From: Bifidobacterium pseudolongum subsp. globosum
Lineage (GTDB): Bacteria; Actinomycetota; Actinomycetes; Actinomycetales; Bifidobacteriaceae
Assembly: GCF_004155535.1 (NCBI RefSeq)
Contig: NZ_RYUH01000014.1
Location: 62,001 to 126,000, forward strand
Reading direction: 5' to 3'
DNA: 64,000 nucleotides
The translations under genes and the position numbers were made by a program. Under the pieces are notes generated by a model, which was not told the DNA's origin, did not search any database, and saw only the letters and a program-made list of their open reading frames with translations. Positions within the stretch are counted from its first letter, which is position 1. Each line of letters opens with the position of its first letter. Positions 52,069 through 60,854 of this stretch are shown here, in pieces.

Positions 52069-53184
52069 TCACACGGCGCCGAATTCGCGTGCCGTGCGCA
52101 CGAGGCGCGCCACGACCTGCGCGCGCGTGCGCCGCGTGCCCGCGCATAGCGGCTCCACGCGTTTCGCCGCCGATTTGACCGCTTTGTCAGACATCTTCTC
52201 AGCGCTCGTGTTCAGCACGGCGCCCATCGCGCGCGCGTCGATGCTGTACGCGAGCGTCGTGTGGTGCAGCACACAGCCGGGGTCCCCATGCACGCGCTGC
52301 TGCGCCGACCCGCCGATCTTGCCGCGCGGGCCAGCGATGTCGTTGAGGCCGGCGAACCGCGCGCGCACACCGCACGCGCGCAGCCCCTCGATGAGCCACA
52401 TGTCGCACAACTGGAACGATTGCGCCATGCTCAGCCCGTGCACAAAACCGAGTGGCGCGTACAACGAGACCGTGATCGTGCGCGCGGGCTCGATGTACAT
52501 CGCGCCGCCGCCCGAATCGCGGCGCACCACATGCACGCCGCGCGCCCGCGCCTGGTCGAGGCGCACTTCGTCTTCGATCGACTGGTACGCCCCGCACACC
52601 ACCGCGGGCGCGGCCCAATCCCACACGCGCAGCGTGGCCGGGCGTTCGCCGCGCGCCACTTCCCTCGACCACGCGCGCTCCACGCGCATCTGCTCTTCGG
52701 GCATGCGCGGGCCGTCCTCCACGAGCACGGGGGCGAGCGCGCGCCAGCGCTCGCGCACATTGCGCGGGTCGATCAACGGCGGCTGGGTCCGCTCGTCGTG
52801 CTGCGCGGCCTGCCACTGGCGGCGGATGCGCGCGCTACGCTCGGCCTCAAACCGTGCGAGCTCGGGCGCGTGCTGTGCATGGGCGCGCAATGCGGCGAGC
52901 GCAATGGCTTGGGCGTTCGCGCCGATCAGCGCACGCTCGACGATCGGTTCGAGCGCGCGCACGGTGGCGCGGTACCACGGTTCGATCGCCGTGCCGGGCG
53001 CATCGAGCGCGTCGAGACGCGCCGCGAGCACCGCTTCGGCCTGCGTGATCGCCGCGGCGGACGCCTGCTCGCTGGCGGCGAAGAAATCGCCGTCGATATG
53101 GCACGTGCGCGTGCCGGCCGCGTCTGCAACCGTCACGCGCACGAGCTTGCCGCCGGGAATCTTGACTTCGCCGATTGCGGGCAT
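52069..53184 (-). CDS. Lipoate-protein ligase family, accessory domain at the N-terminus
   Basis: A 371-residue enzyme likely attaching lipoate to a lipoyl-carrier Lys. Residues 1-50 (IKIPGGKLVRV-like start, IDGDFFAAS) resemble the small accessory domain found at the C-terminus of E. coli LplA. A helical linker follows, then the catalytic biotin/lipoate ligase fold with LRVWDWAAPAVVCGAYQS, RRDSGGGAMYI (lipoyl-AMP loop), NDIAGPRGKIGGSAQQR and LHHTTLAYSID. So the domains appear permuted relative to E. coli, an arrangement I believe is common in actinobacteria. The only lipoyl carrier in this window is GcvH at 59307. It lies 7 bases after the TM2 gene. Confidence 0.85.
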   Translation of the reverse strand: MPAIGEVKIPGGKLVRVTVADAAGTRTCHIDGDFFAASEQASAAAITQAEAVLAARLDALDAPGTAIEPWYRATVRALEPIVERALIGANAQAIALAALRAHAQHAPELARFEAERSARIRRQWQAAQHDERTQPPLIDPRNVRERWRALAPVLVEDGPRMPEEQMRVERAWSREVARGERPATLRVWDWAAPAVVCGAYQSIEDEVRLDQARARGVHVVRRDSGGGAMYIEPARTITVSLYAPLGFVHGLSMAQSFQLCDMWLIEGLRACGVRARFAGLNDIAGPRGKIGGSAQQRVHGDPGCVLHHTTLAYSIDARAMGAVLNTSAEKMSDKAVKSAAKRVEPLCAGTRRTRAQVVARLVRTAREFGAV

Positions 53185-53191
53185 GGGATGG

Positions 53192-53866
53192 TCAGTCGAC
53201 GAGTTCGACGCCGCGGGCGTCGCGGTGGGCCGGCGTGCCGTAGTCCGACGTGAGGATCTGCACGCCTTCGACGATCGACCAGACAATCGCGGCGAGCGGG
53301 CCAAGGCCGAACAGGATCCAGCCGAGGCACGTGAGCAGCACCTGGGCGATCGCCTTGCCGGTGAAGCCGAGGTAGAAGTTGTGGATGCCCAGGGCGCCGA
53401 AGAACAGCGCGAGCAGGCCCGCGAGGATCTTGTTGCGCGGCACATAGCCCGCCGGCACCGGCGCATACGCCGGGGTGCCGGGGGCGGCTTGGCCGTACTG
53501 CAGCTGGCCATACTGCGGCTGGGCGTACTGCTGCGCGTACTGGTCCGCCGCGGGCGGCGCATACGGGTCGGCGGTCGGCTGCGTGGTGGGGTTGGATGCC
53601 GGCTGGCCGTACTGCGGCGCACCGGCCGCACTCTGCTGGGCCATGGGGTCGGCATAGCCCGGCATCGCGATGGTGGGCTGCTGGTCGGCCGTGGCCGGCG
53701 CCGCGTTCGGGTCCGGCGGCAGATCGGGCATCTGCGGCGTGGTGGAGGCGAAGGTCTCGGTCACCTCCACGACATGTGGTTCGCTTGCAGGCGTCGTCTC
53801 GCCGCCCGCGGGCGTTGCATCGTCGTTCGATGCCGTGGGGTTGATTGGGTTCATTGGATCGGTCAT
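53192..53866 (-). CDS. TM2-domain membrane protein
   Basis: A 224-residue protein. About 140 N-terminal residues are disordered, first acidic/Thr-rich, then rich in Pro, Gln, Tyr and Ala with repeated PQYGQ-type units. The TM2 domain (about 146-205) has KILAGLLALFFGALGIHNFYLGF and a second helix, joined by a short turn carrying the DRF-like position replaced by HNF. A short C-terminal tail follows. TM2 proteins are small membrane proteins of unclear function. It is probably cotranscribed with the lipoate ligase 7 bases downstream, but I see no functional link. Confidence 0.85.
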   Translation of the reverse strand: MTDPMNPINPTASNDDATPAGGETTPASEPHVVEVTETFASTTPQMPDLPPDPNAAPATADQQPTIAMPGYADPMAQQSAAGAPQYGQPASNPTTQPTADPYAPPAADQYAQQYAQPQYGQLQYGQAAPGTPAYAPVPAGYVPRNKILAGLLALFFGALGIHNFYLGFTGKAIAQVLLTCLGWILFGLGPLAAIVWSIVEGVQILTSDYGTPAHRDARGVELVD

Positions 53867-53985
53867 GTTCTCTCGTTTCGTATGTGGTTCTGGTTGATGC
53901 CACAGCCATATAGGCTGGTTTTCCTGCCACCGCCCACTCTACACGGCTTGCCGGCGGCCGGCCGGCCGTGCGCCCATAACGCAAA

Positions 53986-54022
53986 CGGCGGCCGGCATGC
54001 CATGTGGGCATGCCGGCCGCCG
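53986..54022 (-). terminator. Terminator of the 43-residue peptide gene
   Basis: A perfect 16-bp stem (CGGCGGCCGGCATGCC and complement) with loop ATGTG, 19 bases past the small gene stop. It isolates that gene from the TM2 gene. Confidence 0.75.
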
Positions 54023-54041
54023 TAGGGATCAAGCGCGAGGC

Positions 54042-54173
54042 TCAGGCCACGTAGGTCGGGCCGTATTCGCTCGGCACGTGGGTCGTGGCGATGTACGGGC
54101 CGGCGGTCGGGCGCGCGTAGGTCTGGAAACCGTTGCTGTAGTTCATCGAAGCTTCTTCACAATTGCAGCACAT
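54042..54173 (-). CDS. Small 43-residue Cys-rich-start peptide, unknown
   Basis: This gene is too short for routine calling. ATG 54173 is preceded by AGAGGT with 6-base spacing, the best ribosome site in the neighbourhood, and the stop is followed by a strong private hairpin. The peptide begins MCCNCEEAS. The remainder is polar and Tyr/Thr/Pro-rich, ending PTYVA, with no membrane helix. The three Cys residues at positions 2, 3 and 5 could bind metal or be modified, and the rest could be a precursor-like region. A small stem (54197-54215) lies in the leader, between it and leuB. No family is recognised. Codon use is like its neighbours, which argues against chance. Confidence 0.6.
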   Translation of the reverse strand: MCCNCEEASMNYSNGFQTYARPTAGPYIATTHVPSEYGPTYVA

Positions 54174-54196
54174 AGCTGTACCTCTTTCGCTGGTTG

Positions 54197-54215
54197 GGCG
54201 CGCGGTGTGCGCGCC
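54197..54215 (-). terminator. Short stem in the leader of the small peptide gene
   Basis: A 7-bp stem GGCGCGC/GCGCGCC with a 5-base loop, 73 bases past the leuB stop. It may terminate leuB or attenuate the small gene. Confidence 0.35.
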
Positions 54216-54287
54216 ATGAATCGTGCGTGTTCGCAGCTCAGTCTACAGCCGAGCCACGATGTACGGCGGGGTGTGGCACGGCCCGTG

Positions 54288-55328
54288 TCAGATGCGGGCC
54301 AGGATGTCGCGGCCCACTTCCGCGGTGGAACGTGTGGTGGAGCCGAGCTCTTCGATGTCGGCCTCGACCGCGGCGTCGATCCGCGCGGCGGCATCGTCGA
54401 ATCCAAGGTGGCGCAGCAGCATGGCCGCCGACAGGATGGCGGCGGTCGGGTTCGCGATGCCCTGGCCTGCGATGTCGGGGGCGGATCCGTGGATCGGTTC
54501 GAACATCGACGGGTATTCGTTGATCGCGTTGATGCAACCGGACGCGGAATAGCCCACGCCGCCCACCACGGCGCCCGCCTCGTCGGTCAGGATGTCGCCG
54601 AACAGGTTGTCGGTCAGGATCACGTCGAAGCGCGAGGGGTCGTTGACCAGGTAGATCGTGGCGGCGTCCACATGGTTGTAGTCGTGCGTGACCTCGGGGT
54701 ACTCCTCGCCCACCTTGTCCACGATGCGCTGCCACATGTCGCCGGCGTTCACGAGCACGTTCTTCTTGTGCACGAGCGTCACATGCTTGCGGCGCTTCAT
54801 GGCCAGGTCGAACGCGTAGCGCACCACGCGCTCCACGCCGTACGCCGTGTTGATCGAGACCTCGGTGGCCACCTCGTGCTCGGTGCCCTTGCGGATCGCG
54901 CCGCCGGCGCCGCAATACAGGCCTTCGGTGCCTTCGCGCACCACCACGAAGTCGATCTCGCCCGGCTCGGCGAGCGGCGAGGTGACGCCCTTGTACAGCT
55001 TGGACGGGCGCAGGTTCACATACTGGTCCAGCGCGAAGCGCAGTTTGAGCAGCAGCCCGCGCTCGAGCACGCCCGCCTTGACGCGCGGGTCGCCGACCGC
55101 GCCGAGCAGGATCGCGTCGGTGCCCTTGATGCGCTCCAGGTCCTCGTCGGGCAGGATCTCGCCGTCGCGCAGGTAGCGCTCCGCGCCCAGATCGAAGTCC
55201 ACATAGGTGAACTGCGCCGCATCGCCAGCCGCCTGCTCAAGCGCCTGCTGGGCCCACGGCGTGACTTCCTTGCCAATGCCATCGCCGGGAATCACGGCGA
55301 TCGTGTACTGCGTCTTGTTTTCACTCAT
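54288..55328 (-). CDS. leuB: 3-isopropylmalate dehydrogenase
   Basis: A 346-residue NAD-dependent enzyme of leucine synthesis. The N-terminal [11 protein letters not shown] motif, substrate arginines in [22 protein letters not shown], and the catalytic Asp segment [18 protein letters not shown] are all present. The C-terminal [22 protein letters not shown] motif binds NAD rather than NADP. The start at 55328 gives the correct N-terminus; longer frames are non-homologous. No ribosome site is visible and a TACGCT box ends 8 bases before the ATG, so a near-leaderless mRNA is possible. No other leucine genes are adjacent. Confidence 0.96.
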   Translation of the reverse strand: MSENKTQYTIAVIPGDGIGKEVTPWAQQALEQAAGDAAQFTYVDFDLGAERYLRDGEILPDEDLERIKGTDAILLGAVGDPRVKAGVLERGLLLKLRFALDQYVNLRPSKLYKGVTSPLAEPGEIDFVVVREGTEGLYCGAGGAIRKGTEHEVATEVSINTAYGVERVVRYAFDLAMKRRKHVTLVHKKNVLVNAGDMWQRIVDKVGEEYPEVTHDYNHVDAATIYLVNDPSRFDVILTDNLFGDILTDEAGAVVGGVGYSASGCINAINEYPSMFEPIHGSAPDIAGQGIANPTAAILSAAMLLRHLGFDDAAARIDAAVEADIEELGSTTRSTAEVGRDILARI

Positions 55329-55436
55329 AGGACGCGAGCGTACACGCGGCGCGCGCATGGCGAACCCATGCGGCTCATTTCTTGGACAGCTCTTCGCAAA
55401 ACATCCACATGGCAAGACACCCGCAGGCCGCACGCG

Positions 55437-57878
55437 CTACATGAGCTCGGTCGCGCGCATCACATCGAGGCACCACGCGTTCTCGTAGCACACGTCGCGC
55501 CAACGCTTGTAGCGGCCCGTGCCGCCGCCATGCCCGGCCTCCACCTCGACCTTGATCACGGCGTCGAGCCCGGCCGCCTGCAGGCGCGCCACCCATTTGA
55601 GCGGCTCCACCACAAGCACGCGCATGTCGTTCATCGACGTCGTCACAAAGATGCGCGGGTAGGCTTCTACCGCCTCGCCATCGCGCCACACGGCGTGCGC
55701 CGGCTGCGCGGCCGCCGGCTCGGGGATCGCTGGCTCGTCGACGCGCCCGTCATCCGCGGGCATCGGCGAGTTCTCGTACGGCGAATACCCGCGCATGTAC
55801 TGGTACGCCTCCACATCGTGCAGCGGGTCTCCCCATTCGTCCCATTCGGTCACGGTGAGCGGCAGGCCCGGGTCGAGCATCGTCGTCAGCGCGTCCACAA
55901 ACGGCACGTCCGCCTCGATGCCGGCATAGCGTTCCGGCGCCAGGTTCGCCACCGCGCCCATCAGCAGGCCGCCGGCGGACCCGCCGTTCGCCACCGTGCG
56001 CGCCGGGTCCGCGAGCCCACAGTCCTGCAGCGCGGCCGTGGCGTCCACGAAGTCCTCGAACGTGTGCTTTTTGTTGAGGCGCCGGCCCGTTTCGTACCAT
56101 GCTCGCCCCATCTCGCCACCGCCGCGCACATGCGGCACGGCATAGAGCACGCCGCGGTCGAGCATGCTCACGCGCGCCACCGAGAACGCGGGGTCGGTGC
56201 TGATCTCGTACGCGCCGTACCCGGTGATGAACATCGGCATCGACTCGAGCGGCGCGCCTTTCTTGTAGACGAGCGAGACGGGGATCGATTCGCCGTCGCG
56301 CGCACGCACCCAGATCGACCGTTCGGCGTACGCGCGCGCGTCGTACCCGCCGAGCACGGTGGCCGCCTTGAGCAGCGTGTCCTCGCCCGTGGCCGGGTCG
56401 ATCTCGCGCAGTTCGCCCGGCCGCGTATAGCTCGTGAACGAATAGCGCATGCGCGGCGCCTCGTACGAGGGATTGCCGGCCGTGCCGATCGAATACATGC
56501 GTCCGGCCGTGCCCTCGAACCCACGCAATGCCGGCACGTCGGCCGGGTCGTCGTCGCCGGCGAGCGGCGGCGGCACAAGCTCGGTGAAGCTCCACGGGCA
56601 GCCAGTCAGGAAATCGCGCGCCGCCTGGCCCTTCGTGGTGATCGCGAGGCGCGGCAGGCCGTCGCCGCGGTACGAGAGCGCCACGAAGTTCTTGTGGAAC
56701 GCGATGCCCTCGATCGCGAGCCCGCGCACGCCCTGCAACAGGGCGGGGTTCCGCGCATCGGTGAACGGTGTGCCGACCGGCGTCCGCTGCGCGCCGGGCG
56801 CCACACGGTCGCCGAGCTCGGTGCCGTACGGCGAGCCGACCGCGATCGTCACGCCGTCGCCCAACCGGTACGGCGGTTTGTGTGCGCGCATGTCGATGAC
56901 GTCGATTTCGAAATTGGGATTGACCGCGTTGTGGTAGACGACCGCGATCGGGATGTCCTCGCCCTGCTCGCCCGCATGCTCGAACACGCCGAAGCTCACG
57001 TCGTATTCAATGCCCTCCCGCCGCGGGATGACCGGGGTGAACTCGCCTTCCGGATCATCCACAGGCAGCATCAGCACTTCGCTCGTGGTCTTCGAGCCGG
57101 TGCCGATCACGATGTGCCGGTCGTCGAACGACATGCCGACGCCGGTCCAGAACCGCTCGTCGCGCTCCTCGTACACGTCCACGTCGGATTCGACCGGCGT
57201 GCCGACCTTGTGCCGGCGGATCAGGTACGGGCGCTGCGCGTCGTCGAGCACCGTGTAGAACACATACCGGGCGTCGGGCGTGAAGCACGCGGCGGCGATG
57301 CCGTCGAAGCGCTCGGGCAGCTCCTCGCCGGTGTCGAGGTCGCGGATCGTGAAATCATAGCGTTCGTCGCCACGCGTGTCGACGCCGAAGAGCATCCAGC
57401 GGCCGTCCTTGCTGATGTCCATGCCGCCGAGCGCGAAGAACTCGTGCCCTTGCGCTTCCACGTTCGCGTCGAAGATGACCTGCTCCCCCGCGAGCTCGCC
57501 CGGCGCCTGTGCGGCGTCGATCACCGGCGGGTCCCAGTCGTCCGCGCCGCGGATCGGCAGGCGGCATTGCGTACCGTACTGCAGTCCCTCCTGCGTGCGC
57601 ACGTAATACCAATAGCCGTCCATGCGCGTCGGCACCGACATGTCGGTCTCCTGCACGCGCGACTTGAACTCGTCGAACAGCCGCTCACGCAACGGTTCGA
57701 GATGGGCCATGCGCGTGGCCGTGTATGCGTTCTCCTCCTCCACGAACCGCTGCAGTTGCGGCGATTCCTTGTCGCGCATCCACTCGTACGGGTCGACGAA
57801 CACGTCGTTGTGGAATGTGCGGGTGGTGGGCGTGCGCCGGGCGCGCGGCGGCTGTGGTGCGTGCTGTTCGTTGGTCAT
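55437..57878 (-). CDS. Oligopeptidase B-type serine peptidase (prolyl oligopeptidase family)
   Basis: An 813-residue cytoplasmic peptidase. An N-terminal seven-bladed propeller (about 60-480) is followed by an alpha/beta-hydrolase domain. The nucleophile is in NGGSAGGLLMG. The Asp is in SMNDMRVLVVEP, and the His is in EAGHGGGTGRYKRW. HVRGGGEMGRAWYETGR is a family signature. These enzymes cleave short peptides after Lys/Arg. An acidic, Ala/Pro-rich insertion of about 30 residues (near 740) sits between the catalytic Ser and Asp. The start at 57878 is chosen because a perfect TATAAT (57885-57890) ends 6 bases upstream and no ribosome site exists. Confidence 0.92.
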   Translation of the reverse strand: MTNEQHAPQPPRARRTPTTRTFHNDVFVDPYEWMRDKESPQLQRFVEEENAYTATRMAHLEPLRERLFDEFKSRVQETDMSVPTRMDGYWYYVRTQEGLQYGTQCRLPIRGADDWDPPVIDAAQAPGELAGEQVIFDANVEAQGHEFFALGGMDISKDGRWMLFGVDTRGDERYDFTIRDLDTGEELPERFDGIAAACFTPDARYVFYTVLDDAQRPYLIRRHKVGTPVESDVDVYEERDERFWTGVGMSFDDRHIVIGTGSKTTSEVLMLPVDDPEGEFTPVIPRREGIEYDVSFGVFEHAGEQGEDIPIAVVYHNAVNPNFEIDVIDMRAHKPPYRLGDGVTIAVGSPYGTELGDRVAPGAQRTPVGTPFTDARNPALLQGVRGLAIEGIAFHKNFVALSYRGDGLPRLAITTKGQAARDFLTGCPWSFTELVPPPLAGDDDPADVPALRGFEGTAGRMYSIGTAGNPSYEAPRMRYSFTSYTRPGELREIDPATGEDTLLKAATVLGGYDARAYAERSIWVRARDGESIPVSLVYKKGAPLESMPMFITGYGAYEISTDPAFSVARVSMLDRGVLYAVPHVRGGGEMGRAWYETGRRLNKKHTFEDFVDATAALQDCGLADPARTVANGGSAGGLLMGAVANLAPERYAGIEADVPFVDALTTMLDPGLPLTVTEWDEWGDPLHDVEAYQYMRGYSPYENSPMPADDGRVDEPAIPEPAAAQPAHAVWRDGEAVEAYPRIFVTTSMNDMRVLVVEPLKWVARLQAAGLDAVIKVEVEAGHGGGTGRYKRWRDVCYENAWCLDVMRATELM

Positions 57879-57884
57879 GCGCCG

Positions 57885-57890
57885 ATTATA
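57885..57890 (-). promoter_or_regulatory. Perfect -10 box, leaderless peptidase gene
   Basis: TATAAT on the minus strand, ending 6 bases before ATG 57878. No good -35 box is visible at 16-18 bases, so an activator or extended contact may be needed. Confidence 0.6.
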
Positions 57891-57918
57891 GGCACGCCTC
57901 ACGGCATGCGGCGCGCGC

Positions 57919-59310
57919 CTATACGAACTGCTGCAGATACGGCAGCATGGTCTTGCGGATGTTCGAACCCGTGGCGCCGGTGAACACCGGCACGTCGGTC
58001 ACCGGCATCGGCTGCGTGGCGGCAAACCCGGCCACCGAGGCCAGGCCGCCCACCGATTCGCGCGCGGAAAGCTGGCGGATGCCGATCGCGAGCACACGCC
58101 CCGGGTAGCGCTTGGCGATCTCGGCGTACGTGCTCGGGTCCTTCTGCCCGTCGTCGCCCAGCAGGATGAACTTCATGTCAGGGAAATCCTCCATGAGCTG
58201 CTCGGCGTATTCGAGCTTGTGCTGCACGCCGGAGGGCACGAAGGTCTTGGGGCGCGGGTCCAGGTCGCGCAGCAGGAGCGGCCCGTCGGGAAACCCGTAG
58301 TCGAAGATGAAGTTGCGGATCGAGCTCTCCACGTTCCACGGCGAGGTGGACAGGTAGAAGAACGGCGCGTCCGGGAACATGCGCCGGATGTCGTTGTACA
58401 TGACCGCCATGCCCGGCACCGAGGCACGTTTGCGCGGCGAGAGCAGCAGCATGTTGTATGCCGCCTTCCACAGCGTGGGCACCTGCGTCACCATGATCGT
58501 GTCGTCCACGTCGGATATCACACCGACCTTCGCGTCGCTCGGGATCGTGAACAGTTCTGCCTCGACCGGCCCGCGGCGCGGCACCTTGCAGCTGAAGCGG
58601 TGCACGCCCGGCTGCAGGCGGTGCTCGGCGAGCAGGTCCAGATAGCCCGCGGAGTCGGAGACCGAATACGCCATCGTCTGCGCACGCGCCGGGTCGTTGC
58701 GGTCGTACACCTCCATCGTGCCCACCTGCACGGTGCGCAGCGGCACGCCGTCGATGGTGATGCTCACGCGTTCGTGCGCCGCCGGCACCTCGAGCATCGC
58801 GTGGATGCCGCGCATCGGCGTGTGCGGTTTGGCGCGCGTCGGCGCGTAGATCGTGCGGCACACGAGGCGCGAATATTCCTCGGTGCCATAGCCCACATAC
58901 GGTTTGACGCTCGGGAACCAGTTGAGGTGCTTCACGAGGTTCGTCGAGAGCTTGAGCCACACGCCGAACACACCGATGATGCTTTTGCGCACCAACTGCT
59001 TGAGCGGGTTCTTCCACTGCAACCGCCGGCGCCGTGCGAGACGCTCGCTCGCCGCCGGCAGCGCGGCGCCCGCGGACACCGCGCCGATCGGCACCGCCAC
59101 GGTGGGCATGTCGCTGTTCGATGTGGCGGCGCTCGTCGTGCGCAGCGCCACGGCCGCTGCCGGCGCGTCGGGCCCCGCCGCAGACATGTTCGGCGAACTG
59201 CTCACCACACGGCCTTGCCGGTGCTGTTCCTCTTCGGCTTGGATCAGCGCGTGCTGCAGAATGCTTTTGACCTGCTGCGGCACATGCCGGATGTCATCCC
59301 TGTCCGTCAT
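57919..59310 (-). CDS. App1-family (DUF2183) phosphatase
   Basis: A 463-residue protein. The N-terminal about 100 residues are low-complexity. A middle domain (about 130-255) precedes the App1 catalytic domain, with the DxDxT motif in VISDVDDTIM (D267, D269, T271). Conserved FFYLSTSPWNVESSI, LRDLDP and LLGDDGQKDPSTY segments complete the HAD-like phosphatase core. Fungal App1 is a phosphatidate phosphatase. Bacterial homologues are presumed lipid or phosphoester phosphatases. The start overlaps the gcvH stop by ATGA (59307-59310), so its translation depends on gcvH. Its own stop is 41 bases before the peptidase start. Confidence 0.88.
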   Translation of the reverse strand: MTDRDDIRHVPQQVKSILQHALIQAEEEQHRQGRVVSSSPNMSAAGPDAPAAAVALRTTSAATSNSDMPTVAVPIGAVSAGAALPAASERLARRRRLQWKNPLKQLVRKSIIGVFGVWLKLSTNLVKHLNWFPSVKPYVGYGTEEYSRLVCRTIYAPTRAKPHTPMRGIHAMLEVPAAHERVSITIDGVPLRTVQVGTMEVYDRNDPARAQTMAYSVSDSAGYLDLLAEHRLQPGVHRFSCKVPRRGPVEAELFTIPSDAKVGVISDVDDTIMVTQVPTLWKAAYNMLLLSPRKRASVPGMAVMYNDIRRMFPDAPFFYLSTSPWNVESSIRNFIFDYGFPDGPLLLRDLDPRPKTFVPSGVQHKLEYAEQLMEDFPDMKFILLGDDGQKDPSTYAEIAKRYPGRVLAIGIRQLSARESVGGLASVAGFAATQPMPVTDVPVFTGATGSNIRKTMLPYLQQFV

Positions 59311-59711
59311 GCGGCGATCTTCTCCGCGTACTCTTCCGCGCTGAGCAGATCCGGGCGGTCGTCGTCAAGGTCGATCTTGACGAGCCAGCCTTCGCCATAC
59401 GGGTCGTCGTTCACGATCGCGGCGTCGTCCTCCGCCTCATGGTTCACGTATTTCACCGTGCCCGCCACCGGGCTGATCACCGGTTCCACCGCCTTCGACG
59501 ATTCGACCTGCATGAGTTCGTCACCGGCCTCCACACGCGTGCCCACCGACGGCAGGTCCACGAACACGATGTCGCCCATGCGTTCGGCCGCGTACTCGGT
59601 GATGCCGAGGACCGCCGGCTCCTTCGTGTCGTCCACCCACACGTGGTCTTCCGAATACTGCAGGTACTTGGGAATGTCGAGTCGGTCCACCGGTTCCATT
59701 GCGTCGTTCAT
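59307..59711 (-). CDS. gcvH: Glycine cleavage system H-type lipoyl carrier
   Basis: A 134-residue lipoyl-domain protein. YSEDHVWV, TEYAAERMGDIVFVDLP and ESSKAVEPVISPVAG are canonical. The lipoyl attachment site is K73. It has an acidic stretch near 92-118. GGAG lies 7 bases before ATG 59711. No GcvP, GcvT or GcvL gene is in the window, and bifidobacteria generally lack the other lipoate-dependent dehydrogenases, so the role may be separate from glycine cleavage. It is translationally coupled to the App1 phosphatase downstream and preceded by nudC. Confidence 0.93.
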   Translation of the reverse strand: MNDAMEPVDRLDIPKYLQYSEDHVWVDDTKEPAVLGITEYAAERMGDIVFVDLPSVGTRVEAGDELMQVESSKAVEPVISPVAGTVKYVNHEAEDDAAIVNDDPYGEGWLVKIDLDDDRPDLLSAEEYAEKIAA

Positions 59712-59766
59712 CGTCTTGCTCCGTTCTTGTATGCCTTACGTGTGCTTCCCCCAGTCTAGGCCATCT

Positions 59767-60828
59767 TCAGTCCAGGCTGCGGCCGTACCATTCCTCGATC
59801 ATGTAGCGTGCGATCGTGGCTTTGCCGGGCGCGCTGATGCGGCCGGTCACGAGCAGGTCGGTGAACTCGTCGCGGGTCACCCATCGCGCGTCGGCCACCT
59901 CCTCGCCGTCCACGTGGATCTGCGTCGAGAGCGCCTGCCCCTTGAACGCCATCATCAGCGAGATCTTGAACGGCCACGGCTGCGAGCCCAGGTATTTGAC
60001 CTCGCCCACCTCAATGCCGGTCTCCTCCATCGTCTCGCGACGGCAAGCGTGCTCGAGGTTCTCACCGGCCTCCACGAACCCCGCGCTCACCGAGTAGAGC
60101 GTCGGGTCGGCCCATGCGCGGTTGTGCTGCAGCAGCAGGCGGTCCTGCGCGTCGACGACCGTCATGATCACCGCCGGCTCCACGCGCGGGAACAGCAGGC
60201 GGTGCCCGTCGTCGCCGTTCGTGCAGCGCTGCGCCCAGCCGCTCATCGCGGGCCGTGTCGGCGCGCCGCACGCCGGGCAGTGCGTTTGGTAGGCGAACCA
60301 GTTGACGAGCGAAAGCATGGTGGTGGCCACGCCGATGTCGCGGCCCGACGCGTGCGGCACGAACGCGCGCAGGTCGACCCAGTCGAAGCGCTGCACGGCC
60401 GATTCGAGCACCCCCGGGCCGCCGGCCGCGTCCCCGCGCTCGTCGAACGCCGCGTCGACCGCGCGGCCGGCCGGTGGCACCGCGTCCACCGCGCTGATGT
60501 CGAGCGCCACAATACGCTCGGGGTGGGCGCCGGCGACTTCGCCCAGATATATCGCCACAACATGCGGGTGGCTCGCCAGTGCGTCGGCCACATACGCACC
60601 CGGCAGCGTGGCGAGCCGCATGCGCGCGTTCGGCCGCGCGGCCGCATTGCGCTGGCCGAGCGGCACGGCGAGCAGGCCGTTGCGCGTCAGGACCACGCGC
60701 GCGCCCACTTCGCGCAGCGTGCGGTCGATCAGCCCCGGGTCCGCGCGCCGCTCCACCTGATAGTCGATGGAGCCCTGCGCGAGCGGCAGATACGGCAATG
60801 CCTGGGTGAGTGCCAATGGTGCGAACAT
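59767..60828 (-). CDS. nudC: NAD+ diphosphatase / Nudix hydrolase, NudC type
   Basis: A 353-residue enzyme predicted to split NAD(H) and to remove NAD caps from RNA. The N-terminal domain of about 170 residues is followed by a zinc ribbon and a Nudix domain. The Nudix box GFVEAGENLEHACRRETMEETGIE is complete. The NudC marker after it is SQPWPFKISLM (usual SQPWPFPxS, with Lys for Pro). The zinc ribbon has CPAC and a third Cys (RCTNGDDGH), but the expected fourth Cys is missing and may be His or Asp. GGGGG lies 7 bases before ATG 60828. It sits between an alpha/beta hydrolase and gcvH in one operon. Confidence 0.88.
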   Translation of the reverse strand: MFAPLALTQALPYLPLAQGSIDYQVERRADPGLIDRTLREVGARVVLTRNGLLAVPLGQRNAAARPNARMRLATLPGAYVADALASHPHVVAIYLGEVAGAHPERIVALDISAVDAVPPAGRAVDAAFDERGDAAGGPGVLESAVQRFDWVDLRAFVPHASGRDIGVATTMLSLVNWFAYQTHCPACGAPTRPAMSGWAQRCTNGDDGHRLLFPRVEPAVIMTVVDAQDRLLLQHNRAWADPTLYSVSAGFVEAGENLEHACRRETMEETGIEVGEVKYLGSQPWPFKISLMMAFKGQALSTQIHVDGEEVADARWVTRDEFTDLLVTGRISAPGKATIARYMIEEWYGRSLD

Positions 60829-60854
60829 GATGATTCCCCCTCGTTGATGGATGA

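Noticed and set aside
59307..59711. GcvH-L / macrodomain-sirtuin lipoyl ADP-ribosylation system
   Set aside because: A lipoate ligase, an OYE reductase and GcvH occur in the window, but they are scattered and no macrodomain or sirtuin gene is present; GcvH is of the canonical type.
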